Assembly (NCBI GenBank): GCA_034687125.1
Contig: JAQGBZ010000422.1
Coordinates: 1-50,764 of the forward strand
Direction of reading: 5' to 3'
Source of the DNA: Neelides folsomi
Lineage: Eukaryota; Arthropoda; Collembola; Neelipleona; Neelidae
DNA length: 50,764 bases
The translations under genes were made by a program, and so were the position numbers. The notes below the pieces were generated by a model. The model had not been told where the DNA came from, searched no databases, and saw only the letters and a program-made list of their open reading frames with translations. Positions 27,201 to 38,883 of this stretch are shown one piece after another. Position 1 is the first letter of the stretch, and each line of letters starts with the position of its first letter.

Positions 27201-29428
27201 GTTTGCCGGTTTTGTAGCTCTTATAATGAAGAATGTCTTTATTCCTGCTATCTTCAGGATCTCTTCTCTTTTTTCTCCATGGGCTGGCTCGACTTCAAAT
27301 TCCCCGTGTAAATAACTTAAAGTCTTTTCGGAAATGTGCACTTTTCTATAAAGAGATTCAACAGGCATTAGATAACTTCACTACTTCGCAAGCCCATTTA
27401 ATTTTTAACGAGAGTGAGAAATGAACATACCCAGGCATTCCACTGCTCTCCATTTTATTGGCCAATTCAACGTCTTTGGAATAAACATCAAATTGCCATT
27501 GTCGTTGTCCTAAAACACCAGCGAGTATTGCGCCCGTATGAATTCCCACTCTCATGTCCACAGGTGAATTGGTCGTTTCTCTCACATACTTGATTGCTTT
27601 CACCATTGAGAGTCCCATATAGACCGATTGCACAGCATGGTCTTCTCGCTCTTCTGGAGCCCCACAGATACAATAATAGCAATCTCCCAAGATCTTGATT
27701 CTTAACTGATGATACCGATCCGCCAAACGATCAAACCGGGCAAAGAGCTCATTCAGGATCTTGACAAGCTCTGAGGCGGAATAGGTTGATGAGATCGCAG
27801 TGAACCCCACAATGTCGGCATAAAGAATGCTAAAGAAGCACGAAGGGAAATTAGCTCAATTTTGTGAAGGTGAATCATGACAATTAGTCACGTAGCTGAT
27901 ATAAAAGTTCAAAGAATTTTCATTTCTTTTACCTGACATTTTCATGACGGTTCATGTAGATTTTCTTAAACTGTCCGTCGACAGCAGCTTCCAAGTCTTG
28001 TCGCATTTTCAATGCAAGATGTTCCGGTAAAACGGAAAGAAGAAGTCTTTCCTGTAAATGGAACCAATGATATTACAATGCAATGGTTGATTTAATTAAT
28101 TAGAAATAATAATGATCGGTACTGTTTCGTTTTTACTTGTTCTTTCGCCTGTTCCTCGATGACGAGTTTCATTTCAAGGGACTGGCGTGTATCGATGAAA
28201 GCCCTCCGTTGTTTTTTATCGCTCAGGTAGAATGAAAGCAGTCCAAGACCATTTACCGAAAGTAACAATGCCACATTAGCCCCCATCTAAAATAATATAA
28301 ATATTTTCATTTTATATCATATCTCATTTCATTTGTATACTTTATTGATTTTATAAAGTTGTCATTATTCATACCTGTCTTCCGGTTAAAGGCTGATCGC
28401 TTCCCTTGCAGAAAACGGCAGCTGAATGTGATAATGAGATTGCAAGGGCATAAAAGGCAGCAATCTTGAGTCTCGTTGGGACTGCCACCCAAATGAGGAA
28501 TGTTTCTAAAATGGCCCATCCGATCCCAGTCCTCAATGGTAGACTTTCATTTCGGAGGACGATGTGTGAGAGGATGGAACCGAGCCAAAGAAGGACGTGG
28601 ATATGGGGAGAAATACACAAATGAACGAGGCTTCCTATGCTTGACACTAAAATGAGACCGAGAAAAGTCGCTGTTCCAATCAAGTAAAATGTGTCCTCTT
28701 CGCCTGTAGCATACGCTGCAAGAAATTACAATTTCATATTTCATAGATATTATCATTTTAGTGGATTATTTATTATTATTATTTCATCATTTATATTATT
28801 TGTTAAGTACAAGGTTGTGAAAGCTCACGAAATGAATGAATGGAATTCACTTGATTCTTTGTATATAATATTAGATTTGGAAAGTGCATAAGAGGATTGT
28901 CAATTTAAGCTTCTAAATCCAGCTAAATTTTATGTAAATGAACATTCTTCTATCAGACACATGTGGCTTGGGGATTTTGTGATACTCTTTGTAAGGCATT
29001 TATATAAAAAGGTGATGTTGGTGAACAGGTGCTAGAGAGCTAATAATAAATCAAATCCTAAACTGGCATATTGTACCACATCATATTTCTCACATTTGGA
29101 AAGAGTAAAAGTTTCAAAATTTTAAAAATGGGAAATAAAAAATATTCCTGAACAAGATAAAATTAAAAACTTTGGATTATTGAAAAATTATACCAGGAGT
29201 GTGGATCCAATATGTGGTGATGGCAGCCTGGGCGAGGGCGTATAGAATGCTCCCATAGAGAAATGCTCTGAACAACTCGGTTCGTTTCCGGTTGAGAGAA
29301 TGTAGTTGGTAGAGCTCTTCAATTTCAGGATCTCCGAACTCCACGGAGATCATTTTCTTTTTAAGTGGCTGAATCCGAACGACGCTGAGCGTTGAGTCGG
29401 ACCGGGCCGGTCCCGACTCGACCTCCAT
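24231..29428 (-). CDS. ADCY2: Transmembrane adenylyl cyclase, type 2/4/7-like (1048 aa)
   Basis: Makes cAMP at the plasma membrane under G-protein control. Seventeen exons: 29194-29428, 28375-28715, 28137-28286, 27933-28051, 27431-27829, 27198-27345, 27012-27080, 26515-26871, 26096-26200, 25721-26031, 25557-25632, 25389-25484, 25103-25315, 24921-25022, 24711-24834, 24501-24625 and 24231-24407; all phases agree. Six helices (about 55-230), C1 catalytic domain (about 275-460) with metal Asp D287 ([10 protein letters not shown]) and D331 (LGDCYY), six more helices (about 550-770) with a Cys-containing outer loop, and C2 (about 805-1040) with K888 ([14 protein letters not shown]), D968 (DIWGN), N975 and R979. 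All catalytic residues are present. [14 protein letters not shown] and [17 protein letters not shown] are closest to mammalian types 2/4/7 and Drosophila Ac76E. The C1b region is short. The C-terminal tail is only about 20 residues. Confidence 0.96.
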
Positions 29429-29509
29429 TCCACCCTGCCCTAAGTTAATAAGGTTGTGTTGTTGAAGGGCCGCAGGCGCGCTCTCCTCCCCGATCGATAA
29501 CCGGACCGG
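29429..29509. promoter_or_regulatory. Bidirectional promoter core, adenylyl cyclase / TMEM18
   Basis: Only 81 bases separate the two divergent start codons, so the leaders and promoter elements of both genes must overlap here or inside the first exons. The block is GC-rich compared with its surroundings. At 29492-29499 the minus strand reads TATCGATC, 7 of 8 bases of the DRE motif TATCGATA known from insect housekeeping promoters. Use of that site is inference. Confidence 0.55.
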
Positions 29510-32148
29510 ATGATGGGAGCGGGAGACCGGGAGTACGGGGACACCCTCAACGCCCTCATCTCTGTTGTGAGTTCAAAATAAATACCTCGTGTATGTGTAG
29601 TGTAGAGGTATGAAGGTATCATATTGTGTGTTCTTATGAGAGATGAATTTCAGGTGGAGTGGGAAGAACCGTTCATCCTTGCTTTGATTGCTTTTCATCT
29701 CATTTCCACGATTGTCAATTTCCTGACGAGAAAACTTCCGACGATTCAAGCCATCCTTTTTGTTTCTTTTTGTAAAATTAATCTTTTACTTTATTGCATT
29801 TGGTAGTATGTAGCATGTAATATGATATATGGATCATACAGATCATGTACTTGAGATTTATCATATGTACTTGAGATTTAACATTTATTAAATTGATTCA
29901 ATCCAATGCTGGGCGAATTAACATTATGATTTATTCAGTGGCTCCTGTGTTCTTCTCTGAAAGTTTGAATAAACTTGCTGCTGAACACTCTAGGTACATA
30001 TTTATTTATTATTTAAAAAAACTGTAAATTCGGGGAAAGTTGCCTTTTGGAAAAGTTTAAAAGTGGATATAAAAAAGTTACAGACAATGAAGGATCGGTG
30101 TTTATGGAGTCTTCCATTTAGGGTGTAAATATTTTCTTTGGGAGAAAGGTTTTGTTGACAAATGAATGAACGTTGTTGGAAATGATCTTTTCCTATTTAT
30201 TTCAGTTTATTTACGAGGCACCAGTACTTCGACTCTCGAGGAATGTTCATTTCATTGATGGTGTCAGCTCCGCTTCTCTTCAATTGTCTCGTCATGGTCG
30301 TAAGTTCCGCTTATCTCTTTCTCACATTCCTTCTCTCCCTCATGGATTCAGGGCAAATCCCGTTTCCTGGCTTTTAAAATATTTGAACGACCAAACGTTT
30401 TGCCATTTTTTTCAAAATTGAATGAAATGGTCGCCTTTATTTCATCATTCGCATCCATTTCTTTCTATGAACGCCGTTCATGGAATTTGGAATGGAATTT
30501 ATATATTGAGTCAGGAACGATAGAAGGGTTTTAACTTTTAACAATATAATATGCTGCGTAGTTGATTTTATTAATAAATAATATTTTACTAATAGATAAA
30601 TATTAGGTATTGGACATTGGAGAATTGATGATTAATTTGTTTACTTGCTAGAACGCTTTCATGTTTAAATTAAATATAGGTTAAAGTAACAAGATATTTT
30701 AATATAAGTAATATCTATAATATAAACTCATATTTAAACGAACGATTGGCTTTCCCTTTTCCCTGAATTAAGTAGATATGAATATGTGATGTGATAGTGA
30801 TAATTATATATTTTACAAGAAGTATACTCCGAATAGACGATGTCACATCCCATATTTGGGTACCTTTGTGTTTAATTAAATTCTGATGCAAATACAAAAT
30901 GAATCAGATGAATATATCCAATCGAGTCCAAACTTGCACATTTTCTACCCTTCTCATTTGAGACGGAAACGAATAGGAACGTTCTGGCTGGCTTTTATTG
31001 TAGGGCTGTTTCTCGAACTGCCAGGCATTTTGCGGATTGGTGTCGAGATCTTCGGTCCTCTCGTATATTCTTCCAAATAAGAGTTTTTAATTTTGGAGTT
31101 GCTAATATTTGAACATACGTAGTTAAAGAGATCGTCTTCGTCAGGTACTTTGTTTAAAACAAATTCATACAATCCATAAAATTAGGGTTTTTGGTTTTTT
31201 TAATATATTTGGTTCATTCATGGCCTATTGCTCCCTGCCTTTATTTTATGTCTAGAAAGAAACTGATTTTTTTACAAAAAACGATTTTCAAGAATTGGTT
31301 AATAAACGATCAATATATGAGCAAGTATTGTAACACAATTACAATAAAGTCTTCAAATCCCATCCTTTTCCAATAGTTTATACACTTTACATTTTTAGTG
31401 GATAAAAATCAAGACATTAATTTTATCCATAAGTAAGTCTCTTTGCATTTTCGATTATTGAGAGAAACAGTGAGAAACTTTATATTTTGGCATAACTTGC
31501 TATAAGATAGGTAGTCATTAGTCGTTATCATTAGAAATTATGCAAAACCAAATGATCATTTAATTAGACAGAATTTTTATTGCACATATTAACCTTCGTC
31601 ATAAACTTGTGAAGGATTGCTAATATGATTATGATTACAACTTGATTTAACACTTTTGTAAAGCAATAATACTTAGGTATTAAGAAAACGGAAAGATAAA
31701 GGTGAACTGCGAGCTAAACTCGCACATAATATACACAAGTTTATTAATTCACTCACATAAAATGAGCTAGAAAGAGCTTGAGATAGATGTAATTTTCCAC
31801 AACTTGAGGGGAATGGAGGGACTGTAAATTGTAATAAGCTCATGTATTACATTACTTTATGCTTACAAGGCTCATTGTCCTCATTAGTTAGGTAAGTTGT
31901 AATTACACCTTCACAAGCGGACGTTCACGCTTTGCAAATCGTAAAGTGCAAAAAGTTGATGGAAATTTCATCAATTCATCTTCGTTTCAAACACGATTGT
32001 AAAATGTATTTTAAACCAAGCTTTTTTTTATTTTAATTTTATTTAGATGAACTGGCTCTTCATTTCTAGTCAATTGATGACCAGATATCAGCTCGTTCGT
32101 ATGAAAGGATACAAACGCCCATCGGAGGAAGAAAAGAAAGAAGATTAA
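29510..32148 (+). CDS. TMEM18: TMEM18 (141 aa)
   Basis: TMEM18 is a small inner-nuclear-membrane protein linked to body-weight control in vertebrates. Exons: 29510-29566, 29654-29771, 29939-29993, 30206-30299 and 32047-32148; all phases agree and the total (141 aa) equals the family's usual 140. The second exon ([18 protein letters not shown]) aligns with human TDWTEPWLMGLATFHAL; the fourth gives [20 protein letters not shown], against human [20 protein letters not shown]. Three to four hydrophobic segments are seen. The basic/acidic C-terminus ([12 protein letters not shown]) is less basic than the human nuclear signal. Two ATGs open the frame (29510 and 29513). The last intron is 1.75 kb, much longer than the others. 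Head to head with adenylyl cyclase. Confidence 0.94.
30886..31080 (+). other. Unassigned ORF in TMEM18 intron 4
   Basis: A patch of raised GC (about 30955-31080) in an AT-rich intron is open on both strands. The plus reading has a hydrophobic stretch ([17 protein letters not shown]). I recognise no family on either strand and see no convincing splice partners; it could be a repeat remnant or an intronic regulatory block. Confidence 0.15.
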
Positions 32149-33720
32149 AATATTTCAAACACCTTAATTGAAACCACAACTTTAAACTTAATACACACCC
32201 ACATCGCTTATTTTAAAGGTATTAATTTAAAAAAAACATTTTTTGCTTATTTACTTTTATCATTTAATTACATTTTATTTAATATCTTTTCATTTAATTA
32301 CATTACAATTAAAATTTTTTCATTTAATTACATTTTATCTAATACCTTTTCATTTAATTACATTATAATTAAAATCTTTTCATTTAATTACATTTTATTT
32401 AATATCTTTTCATTTAATTGCATTTTATTTAATATCTTTTCATTTAATTACATTTTATTCAATATCTTTTCATTTAATTACTTTTCATTTTTATGTACTT
32501 ATTTTTCAACATTTTTGCAATATGTTAGTGCTTATGTACTTGGGGGGTTTGTTAATATAGACATATAAATTAGATTAAACAATAAGTATGGGGAGGATGA
32601 TATCGGATACGGGTTGCGGTTTGTGTGTGTATTTTGTTATTTAGTTATATAAGATCAGCCCAATTGTATGTTTTTTAATACTTTACAAGTAGTGTTGTGA
32701 GTAAGCACATGGAATATCGTTCTTGTGTGTATGTAGTGTGTATTCAAGGCCGCGCGGGGCTTGCATCATCCTCTCCGCTGAAACGATTTCTCTCTGTTGC
32801 TGCTTGCTTACGAGAAGAGTTGGCAATCCGGCTCCTTTCTAAACTCTGCAGATTGCAGGGTCAGAGTCACCACCGCACGCCCAGCTCAGAACCTTCTCGC
32901 TGTCTCTCACATACTTTCAAACAATAACTAACTCATTTACTATTCCGTAAATTTAACTATTACCTCTAAAGTTGAGGAGAAACAAAAGTTGAAACCAAGT
33001 CCTGTCTTTATTCAAGAATCAGTAACAATTTAACAAAGAGGAACTTTTTTTTAAAAAAAAGTGGAGCAATAGTTGAAAATTGAAAATTTAATTTTTACAC
33101 CAAAAGTTCAATTTATTGTGGAATGAACATTTATTAACTAATCTGGATCAAGAGCAAATAATTGAGAATTGAATGGGGTGTAGTGGCAATGTAAATATTT
33201 TTTTAAAATTGCGTGATACAAACTCATTGCATCATTTGGGAGATTGGAAATTATCAAAACGGGATTGAACAGCAGGAAAACTTTTATCTCAAAGCCTCAA
33301 AGGGCGATCCCTCTTCGAGTGTGTAAAGTCCAACTATATATTTAATGAACCAACTGAAATCTACACTTTAGACCCGATTGGTCAATCCCGATTCTGATTA
33401 CGCCGAGTTTCAATCTGTGCTTAAGTGGAAGACGAGCGTTTTATTGGAAAAGTTCTGGAACCTTGATGCAATTTTGAATGTTGTTTCTCTTCTATTTTAT
33501 ACAATTGCATTTCGAAATTTCTCTTCAACTGTGATATATTTAACGATTGTTTAGTAGTAATTTTTGTAAGCTAAGGTTGCAATTAGTAGTTAAAGTTGGT
33601 AGCATTGGGTAATTCGATTAGGTGTGTTGATAAAGTGTAATTATTGTTAACTTTGGTTAATTCTAATTATTGCTTTCTCAAGTGAAGTTTTAAATGAGGG
33701 ATTGAATTTTTGTGTTCTTC
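32149..33720. other. TMEM18 3' flank and Tribbles promoter/5' leader
   Basis: Contains a 30-bp tandem repeat (separate entry), then a GC-rich block at about 32745-32920 that is probably the promoter and first non-coding exon of the Tribbles gene. A strong acceptor (TTTTTGTGTTCTTCAG) ends at 33720, 33 bases before the Tribbles ATG. The open frame in the GC-rich block has no recognisable family. Confidence 0.45.
32251..32490 (+). repeat. 30-bp AT-rich tandem repeat, eight copies
   Basis: The phrase CATTTAATTA recurs exactly every 30 bases at 32261, 32291, 32321, 32351, 32381, 32411, 32441 and 32471. Copies 2 and 4 carry a variant second half (CATTACAATTAAAAT type) that alternates with the CATTTTATTTAATAT type, making a 60-base higher-order unit on the left side. 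Located about 100 bases after the TMEM18 stop. Confidence 0.93.
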
Positions 33721-33753
33721 AGGGAGTAGAATTAAAGTGAAATTATATTGTGG

Positions 33754-36700
33754 ATGGAGTTGGAATGTGTTGACGATGGGGGGTTCCGAGAGACACCTTC
33801 TTCAGATACTGGTGCGATCAGTTCCTCCGAATCCACTGACCCCGAGGGTGATGATTCCGAACCGTGCCTCTCTGTCGATGGCCCAGGTCCAGTCTCTCCA
33901 GATGCACTTTCCGATGTATCCACGATTGAGAGGGAAACTGGACCTCCAATTGACACACCTTCACTAGTATCCCTACTCGGTGGACGATATCTCCTCTTCG
34001 CCGGGACCAAAAATTTTCTCAAATGTATCAATGTGGAAACGAGGCAGCAATACACATGCAAGGTTCGATCTTTTTCTCAGATTACAAGATTTTATAAATA
34101 ATGATTCATGAACAATGATTTATTATTTATAAAATTCGATTTTTAAATATTTTAAAAAAATGGTAATTTATCATTTATAAAAATTTTATGTGTTAAATAT
34201 GGATAAAAATTGTTTTAAATATAATTATTTAATTGTGGATTTTGTAATTTGTTCAGGTAATGGACCGAGAAAAGGCATTATCAGTGCTTTCAATGGATCA
34301 AAAAATGGAAGAAGGGTCCGATTTGATATTAAGAGTTAATGAAGTTGTCTCAACCCCAACAAATGTTTACCTAATTATGCCTTCACATTACGGAAATCTC
34401 CATTCTCACCTCCTAACCTTAAAAAAGCTAAAAGAATCAGATGCAGCTCCACTTTTCCGTCAAATTGTATCTGTGGTCGACTTTTGTCATACGAGGGGTA
34501 TCGTTCTCAGAGATCTCAAAATGGGAAAATTCGTCTTCATAGACCCTGAAAGGTTAGTCAGAATTTTAATTAATTAAATACGTATTAATTTTATTGAATC
34601 TTGTTGATATACCTATTCAACAACTATCTACTGCGTACAATTGTATAGTTTACTAGTTTCATGAGCCTTACAAGGTGATCTGGTATTTTTTGAACATGTT
34701 TGACCATAAATATTTAAATTTATTTTCCTCGAATAATTTTCTTTGTTAGAGTTTATTTTTTCATTAAATTTTTTAGACAGCTTTTTATATTACATATTAC
34801 ATGTTGTCCACTATTTCATATTGATTTTATATATGCAATTTTACAAGATTTTTCACGTTTTATTTTAATGGGAGTAAAATTGATTGTATACCGAACTATT
34901 TATCATCAATTTAAGTAGTACATTCGAGATTAAATTATTCGTTATATGAAGACTAATCGAGAATGTATGGATGAATCCATTTATTGTTTAAATACGAGCT
35001 TAGGGAGTGATTAGATATATGAAGCCACATTCTGGTGCAAAAAAATGATGGAGTAAGAGCGGATTCCCCTATTGTTACAAATCTTCTGTGAAGGTTCAGA
35101 GTGTGGGAACGAGTTTGAGCCTTTGTGCTAGGTAATGGGCAAGAGGGCAATGAAATTCAATGATTGAACTTGTTGACCAAGCGGCTTTCTTGCTATCACT
35201 CGCATCTTATCTTGCCCAGACTATCAATGAATGCATACACCTGTATTGTTCTTTATCTCCTCGCATTACTGCAAGAAGAGTAGGTAAAGTGCAGTCGAAA
35301 GAGAAATTGTGAATTAAGAGATGTAGAAACGTCAAGAAACTTCTTTGGAAAGTCAAAGTCATATGGCTCATAAATTCATCTCATTTTAACCAATTTATAT
35401 ATAATGTAAATTACAATTTACTGAACCAAGTCATAATGTCATATAACTTCAATACTGCAGTTTCGTAAAGGCTAATATTAACACATTCTTTTGACTGTCA
35501 TTTAACATGAAAATTATTCACGGATTTATTGAGGTTAAATTTTAATCGAAAATTAATTCAATTACTAGAATTTATTTATAATTATAATTATAAACCAGTT
35601 AGACACAAAGTATTGAATAATGAATTAGTAATTTAATTTTGAGTTTTTGAGTTTATAATTACAGGATCGTTAAAGGCAATTTATTCTAGCTAAAGTTTGC
35701 AATTTAAGACAGGGCATGGAACAGAGATATAAAAACAACATGTTAAAATTTTATATTATGGTTTAATGTTCTAATTATTATTTTTTAATTTATGCCAAAT
35801 TGATTCATAATTTTGATTGAAAGCATAAAAAATAGGTAGTTGAAATACGAGGTTGAACTGAGTAAGTGTCGTGGGAGCTTGGGGAATTGACAAAGGATTG
35901 ACAGTCTGTTGCATGTTGGAAGGGCAGTTGTGTAAAGGGTGTGAAAGGGAGAATGGTGCAAGGGGCTCACGCCACGGAGGAACTTCTAGCATTGAACCAC
36001 AGGAGCTTCCCAAGGTCCTCACTTTAACTTGCTCAACCATCATCGACCCCAAGGTTCCTTGCTCAACTCCCGCCCCCAACTTCCCTTCACTCATCAACGA
36101 CTCTGTTTAATGGCCAAGCTTGTTTAATCTCCCTCGCTCTATGATCATCATCATTAGATTAGAAATGAATTAAATCTACACACTTTTTCATATTTTGAGG
36201 TTGAGGGTTTGAAGAGAAATTTGACGCCTTGATTCGCTCAGCTTCTTTTGTTTTGTCTATTCATTATCAGCTAAATTCTAATCTTTTTATGGTCATCTTC
36301 AGATTGATGTTTTTCGTCTTTTAATGTCCCCCATATCCATACAATCTTTTATTGCATATTACACTTTTAATGAAATATATTATTACTTTATTAGTGCGCA
36401 ATGAGAAAATGGAATATAAAAATAATGAAATATAATTTTTAGTTATTTTAGTTAGATTAGTTAAGTTATTTGGTTATTTAGTATTGATAGTTTATAATTA
36501 GTAATTTTGTAATTTACTATAATTAAGTTTTATGAGTGTTTAAGTATTCGTTAATGTTTTGAAATAATAATTTTTGACTGAAATTAATTTAATGATTTTA
36601 GGAGCCGACTGCGACTTGAATCCCTGGAGGATGCAGTATTGGTCGGAGGTGAAGGAGATGGGCTTCGGGATAAACACGGCTGCCCTAATTACGTGAGTCC

Positions 36701-37749
36701 CGAAAAAGCCGAAATTCTCAGATCCAATCACCGAAGTTATCCTGGAAAAGCTACTGATGTTTGGGGACTTGGAGTTATTCTATACACGCTACTCGTTGGA
36801 AGGTTCTTTTTTCATATCTTTATCTACTCGTTTACAATTATATAGAGTAGTTTGAGTTTGAAGTTTTATTTTATCAATGGAAGAATGGATTTGGTGAAAA
36901 TTGGAAAGTAAAATTGCCACATTTTTTAATCTATTTTAAAATACTACGAACTTAACCTATTTAAGATACATAAAAAAAATTTAACTCGTGGCCGAAGGGT
37001 TCAAAAATACTTTTTGATATTTTATATTTAAAATTATATATTATATTTTTTGAAACTTTTTCATACAACATGTATTGTAGTAGATAGTTGATTTTAAATT
37101 GGTTGAACTGTATGAATGAGTGTATCTAATGAGTGAAACTAGGTTAGGAGCTCATTGTTAGAATCAATATGCCATGACAAGACCACAACAAGGTTCCTTA
37201 TCTCTTTACCTTCATCTCTCCCCTAATCTCATTTACGCTCTTTATCTACATGAAGCTGAAGGGGGCAGTCGAGTAATATGAATGTAATGTGTAAAAGTGA
37301 GACCTTGATGGCCCTGTTGACTGTATTGTGGCCAATTCCAATTATCATTTTAACAACTTGTAGTTTTTATTACGACTTTCTAATTATTAAGATTGGGATT
37401 AATTGGTCCTATTCATTTTTATATTTATTGTATTTGTAAATAATTTAAAATAAAGTTTTCATATATAGGCCTTGAATAATTAATAATAAAAAATCATCAA
37501 TTTTTTAGGTATCCATTCCACGACTTGGATCATGGAAAATTACTATTCAAGATCCGACGATGTGAGTATGTAGTTCCTGAAGTTCTCTCAACATCTTCCA
37601 AGTGCCTCATCAAGTGCCTATTGAGGAAAACTCCCATGGAGCGACTTCATCCAAAAGAGATTCTCAAACATCCATGGTTCTCGGAATTCTCCTCAAGTCC
37701 CAAAGGAATCATGAGGAGTTCTGGCGACCAAGTTGTCCCTTCAATCTAG
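33754..37749 (+). CDS. TRIB: Tribbles pseudokinase (348 aa)
   Basis: Tribbles proteins are kinase-fold scaffolds that recruit the COP1 ubiquitin ligase to substrates and modulate MAPK/Akt signalling. Exons: 33754-34062, 34257-34552, 36602-36802 and 37509-37749, in phase. An N-terminal Ser/Asp/Pro-rich tail (1-75) precedes the pseudokinase: no glycine loop, a retained Lys (K103, YTCKV), the catalytic loop [11 protein letters not shown] (187-197), and the Tribbles SLE replacement of DFG ([13 protein letters not shown] at 209-211); then [12 protein letters not shown] and [17 protein letters not shown]. The C-tail keeps the MEK-binding ILKHPWF (320-326) and a COP1-type motif DQVVP (342-346) almost at the last residue. 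The second intron is about 2 kb and longer than the rest. TRIB1/2/3 cannot be separated. Confidence 0.95.
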
Positions 37750-38883
37750 AAATTAAAACCCACCTCAACAAATCTCTCAACTCCAAGTCCAAGTTAAATA
37801 ATCATGAATTAAGAAATTTTGAATTATTTTATGCTTCAAAAACGCAAATAATTTTGTAATTATAGTAGATATATTCTTGTCAGTAGGTAATAATCATTTA
37901 CAGCAATTAGGTCAAATACCAAATGTAACTAATTAATCATTAGTTAAACAAAATTTAAATTATTTATTTTGTAAAATTAAAAATTTAATTACATTTTAAA
38001 CATGTTAAAATATCTTAAAAGATTTTATATTTAATATGGATATGGTACAGAAGTACAGATAACTAAACTTTACTATTCAGATTCAGTGCATTCGTTCTTG
38101 GTGTGTATGAATGTACAAATACGTAATTTTTTTGCAATACAATACTACCTATTTAAATGTCTATAATCACGATATTTGGGATTATTCGAAGACTAACCAG
38201 CTTTCTGAAATTCAGGAGATTATTTATAAATGTGGGTTGGTTATATTTTATGAATTTCATATTTTTTTAATAATATGATAGATAAATATTCTGTATTTAT
38301 CTAATATTTAATAGTAATTTATTAACTAATTTCTTAAAATATTATTTTTTAAATGAATTTAAACAATTAAAAATATATATAATCATGTTGAACCTTTCAT
38401 TGACCTGTTAGACGTCTACCAATTTAAGCTTTAAAATACTTATATGGAACAGCTAAAAATGTTAAAACTATCTAATATTGGTATTCCAGGCCTTTGTTCA
38501 TTAGAGGTAAATACTAAATACTATGTATTTATGAAATGTTTATGTAAATTTCTACTATAGATATTTTATTGTTTTTTAATTGTTAATATATTTCATCCCA
38601 ATTTTTTAATTTGTTAAATGAAACTTCTAATAAGTTCGATGAATGTTAATGTAAAGGATAATGAAGATCTTTTGAAAGACGCTTAATTTTGGTGGATTTG
38701 AGGAATGTTATTTTGTTATTTATGAATTTAAATAATAATTCTGTCATTGAAATGTGATAGGAGGTTGAGGATATTTTTTATTAATTACTTTTATCAGATT
38801 TATGAATTATTTGTAATTTAATTTATTCAGAATTAAAATCATCCAGAATTGACTAATAGCGTTATTTATTTATTGAGTTCCGC
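37750..38883. other. Convergent intergenic space, Tribbles to NDUFV1
   Basis: Holds the Tribbles 3' UTR and, on the minus strand, the very short NDUFV1 3' UTR. Very AT-rich; no coding exon, repeat or RNA gene recognised. Confidence 0.5.
38865..38874 (-). promoter_or_regulatory. NDUFV1 polyadenylation signals (overlapping AATAAA)
   Basis: The minus strand reads AATAAATAAA beginning about 10 bases after the NDUFV1 stop codon, i.e. two overlapping canonical signals (38869-38874 and 38865-38870). Confidence 0.5.

Noticed and set aside
32697..32927. 76-residue plus-strand ORF upstream of Tribbles
   Set aside because: Starts at a non-ATG codon in a GC-rich block best explained as promoter/leader; no family resemblance.
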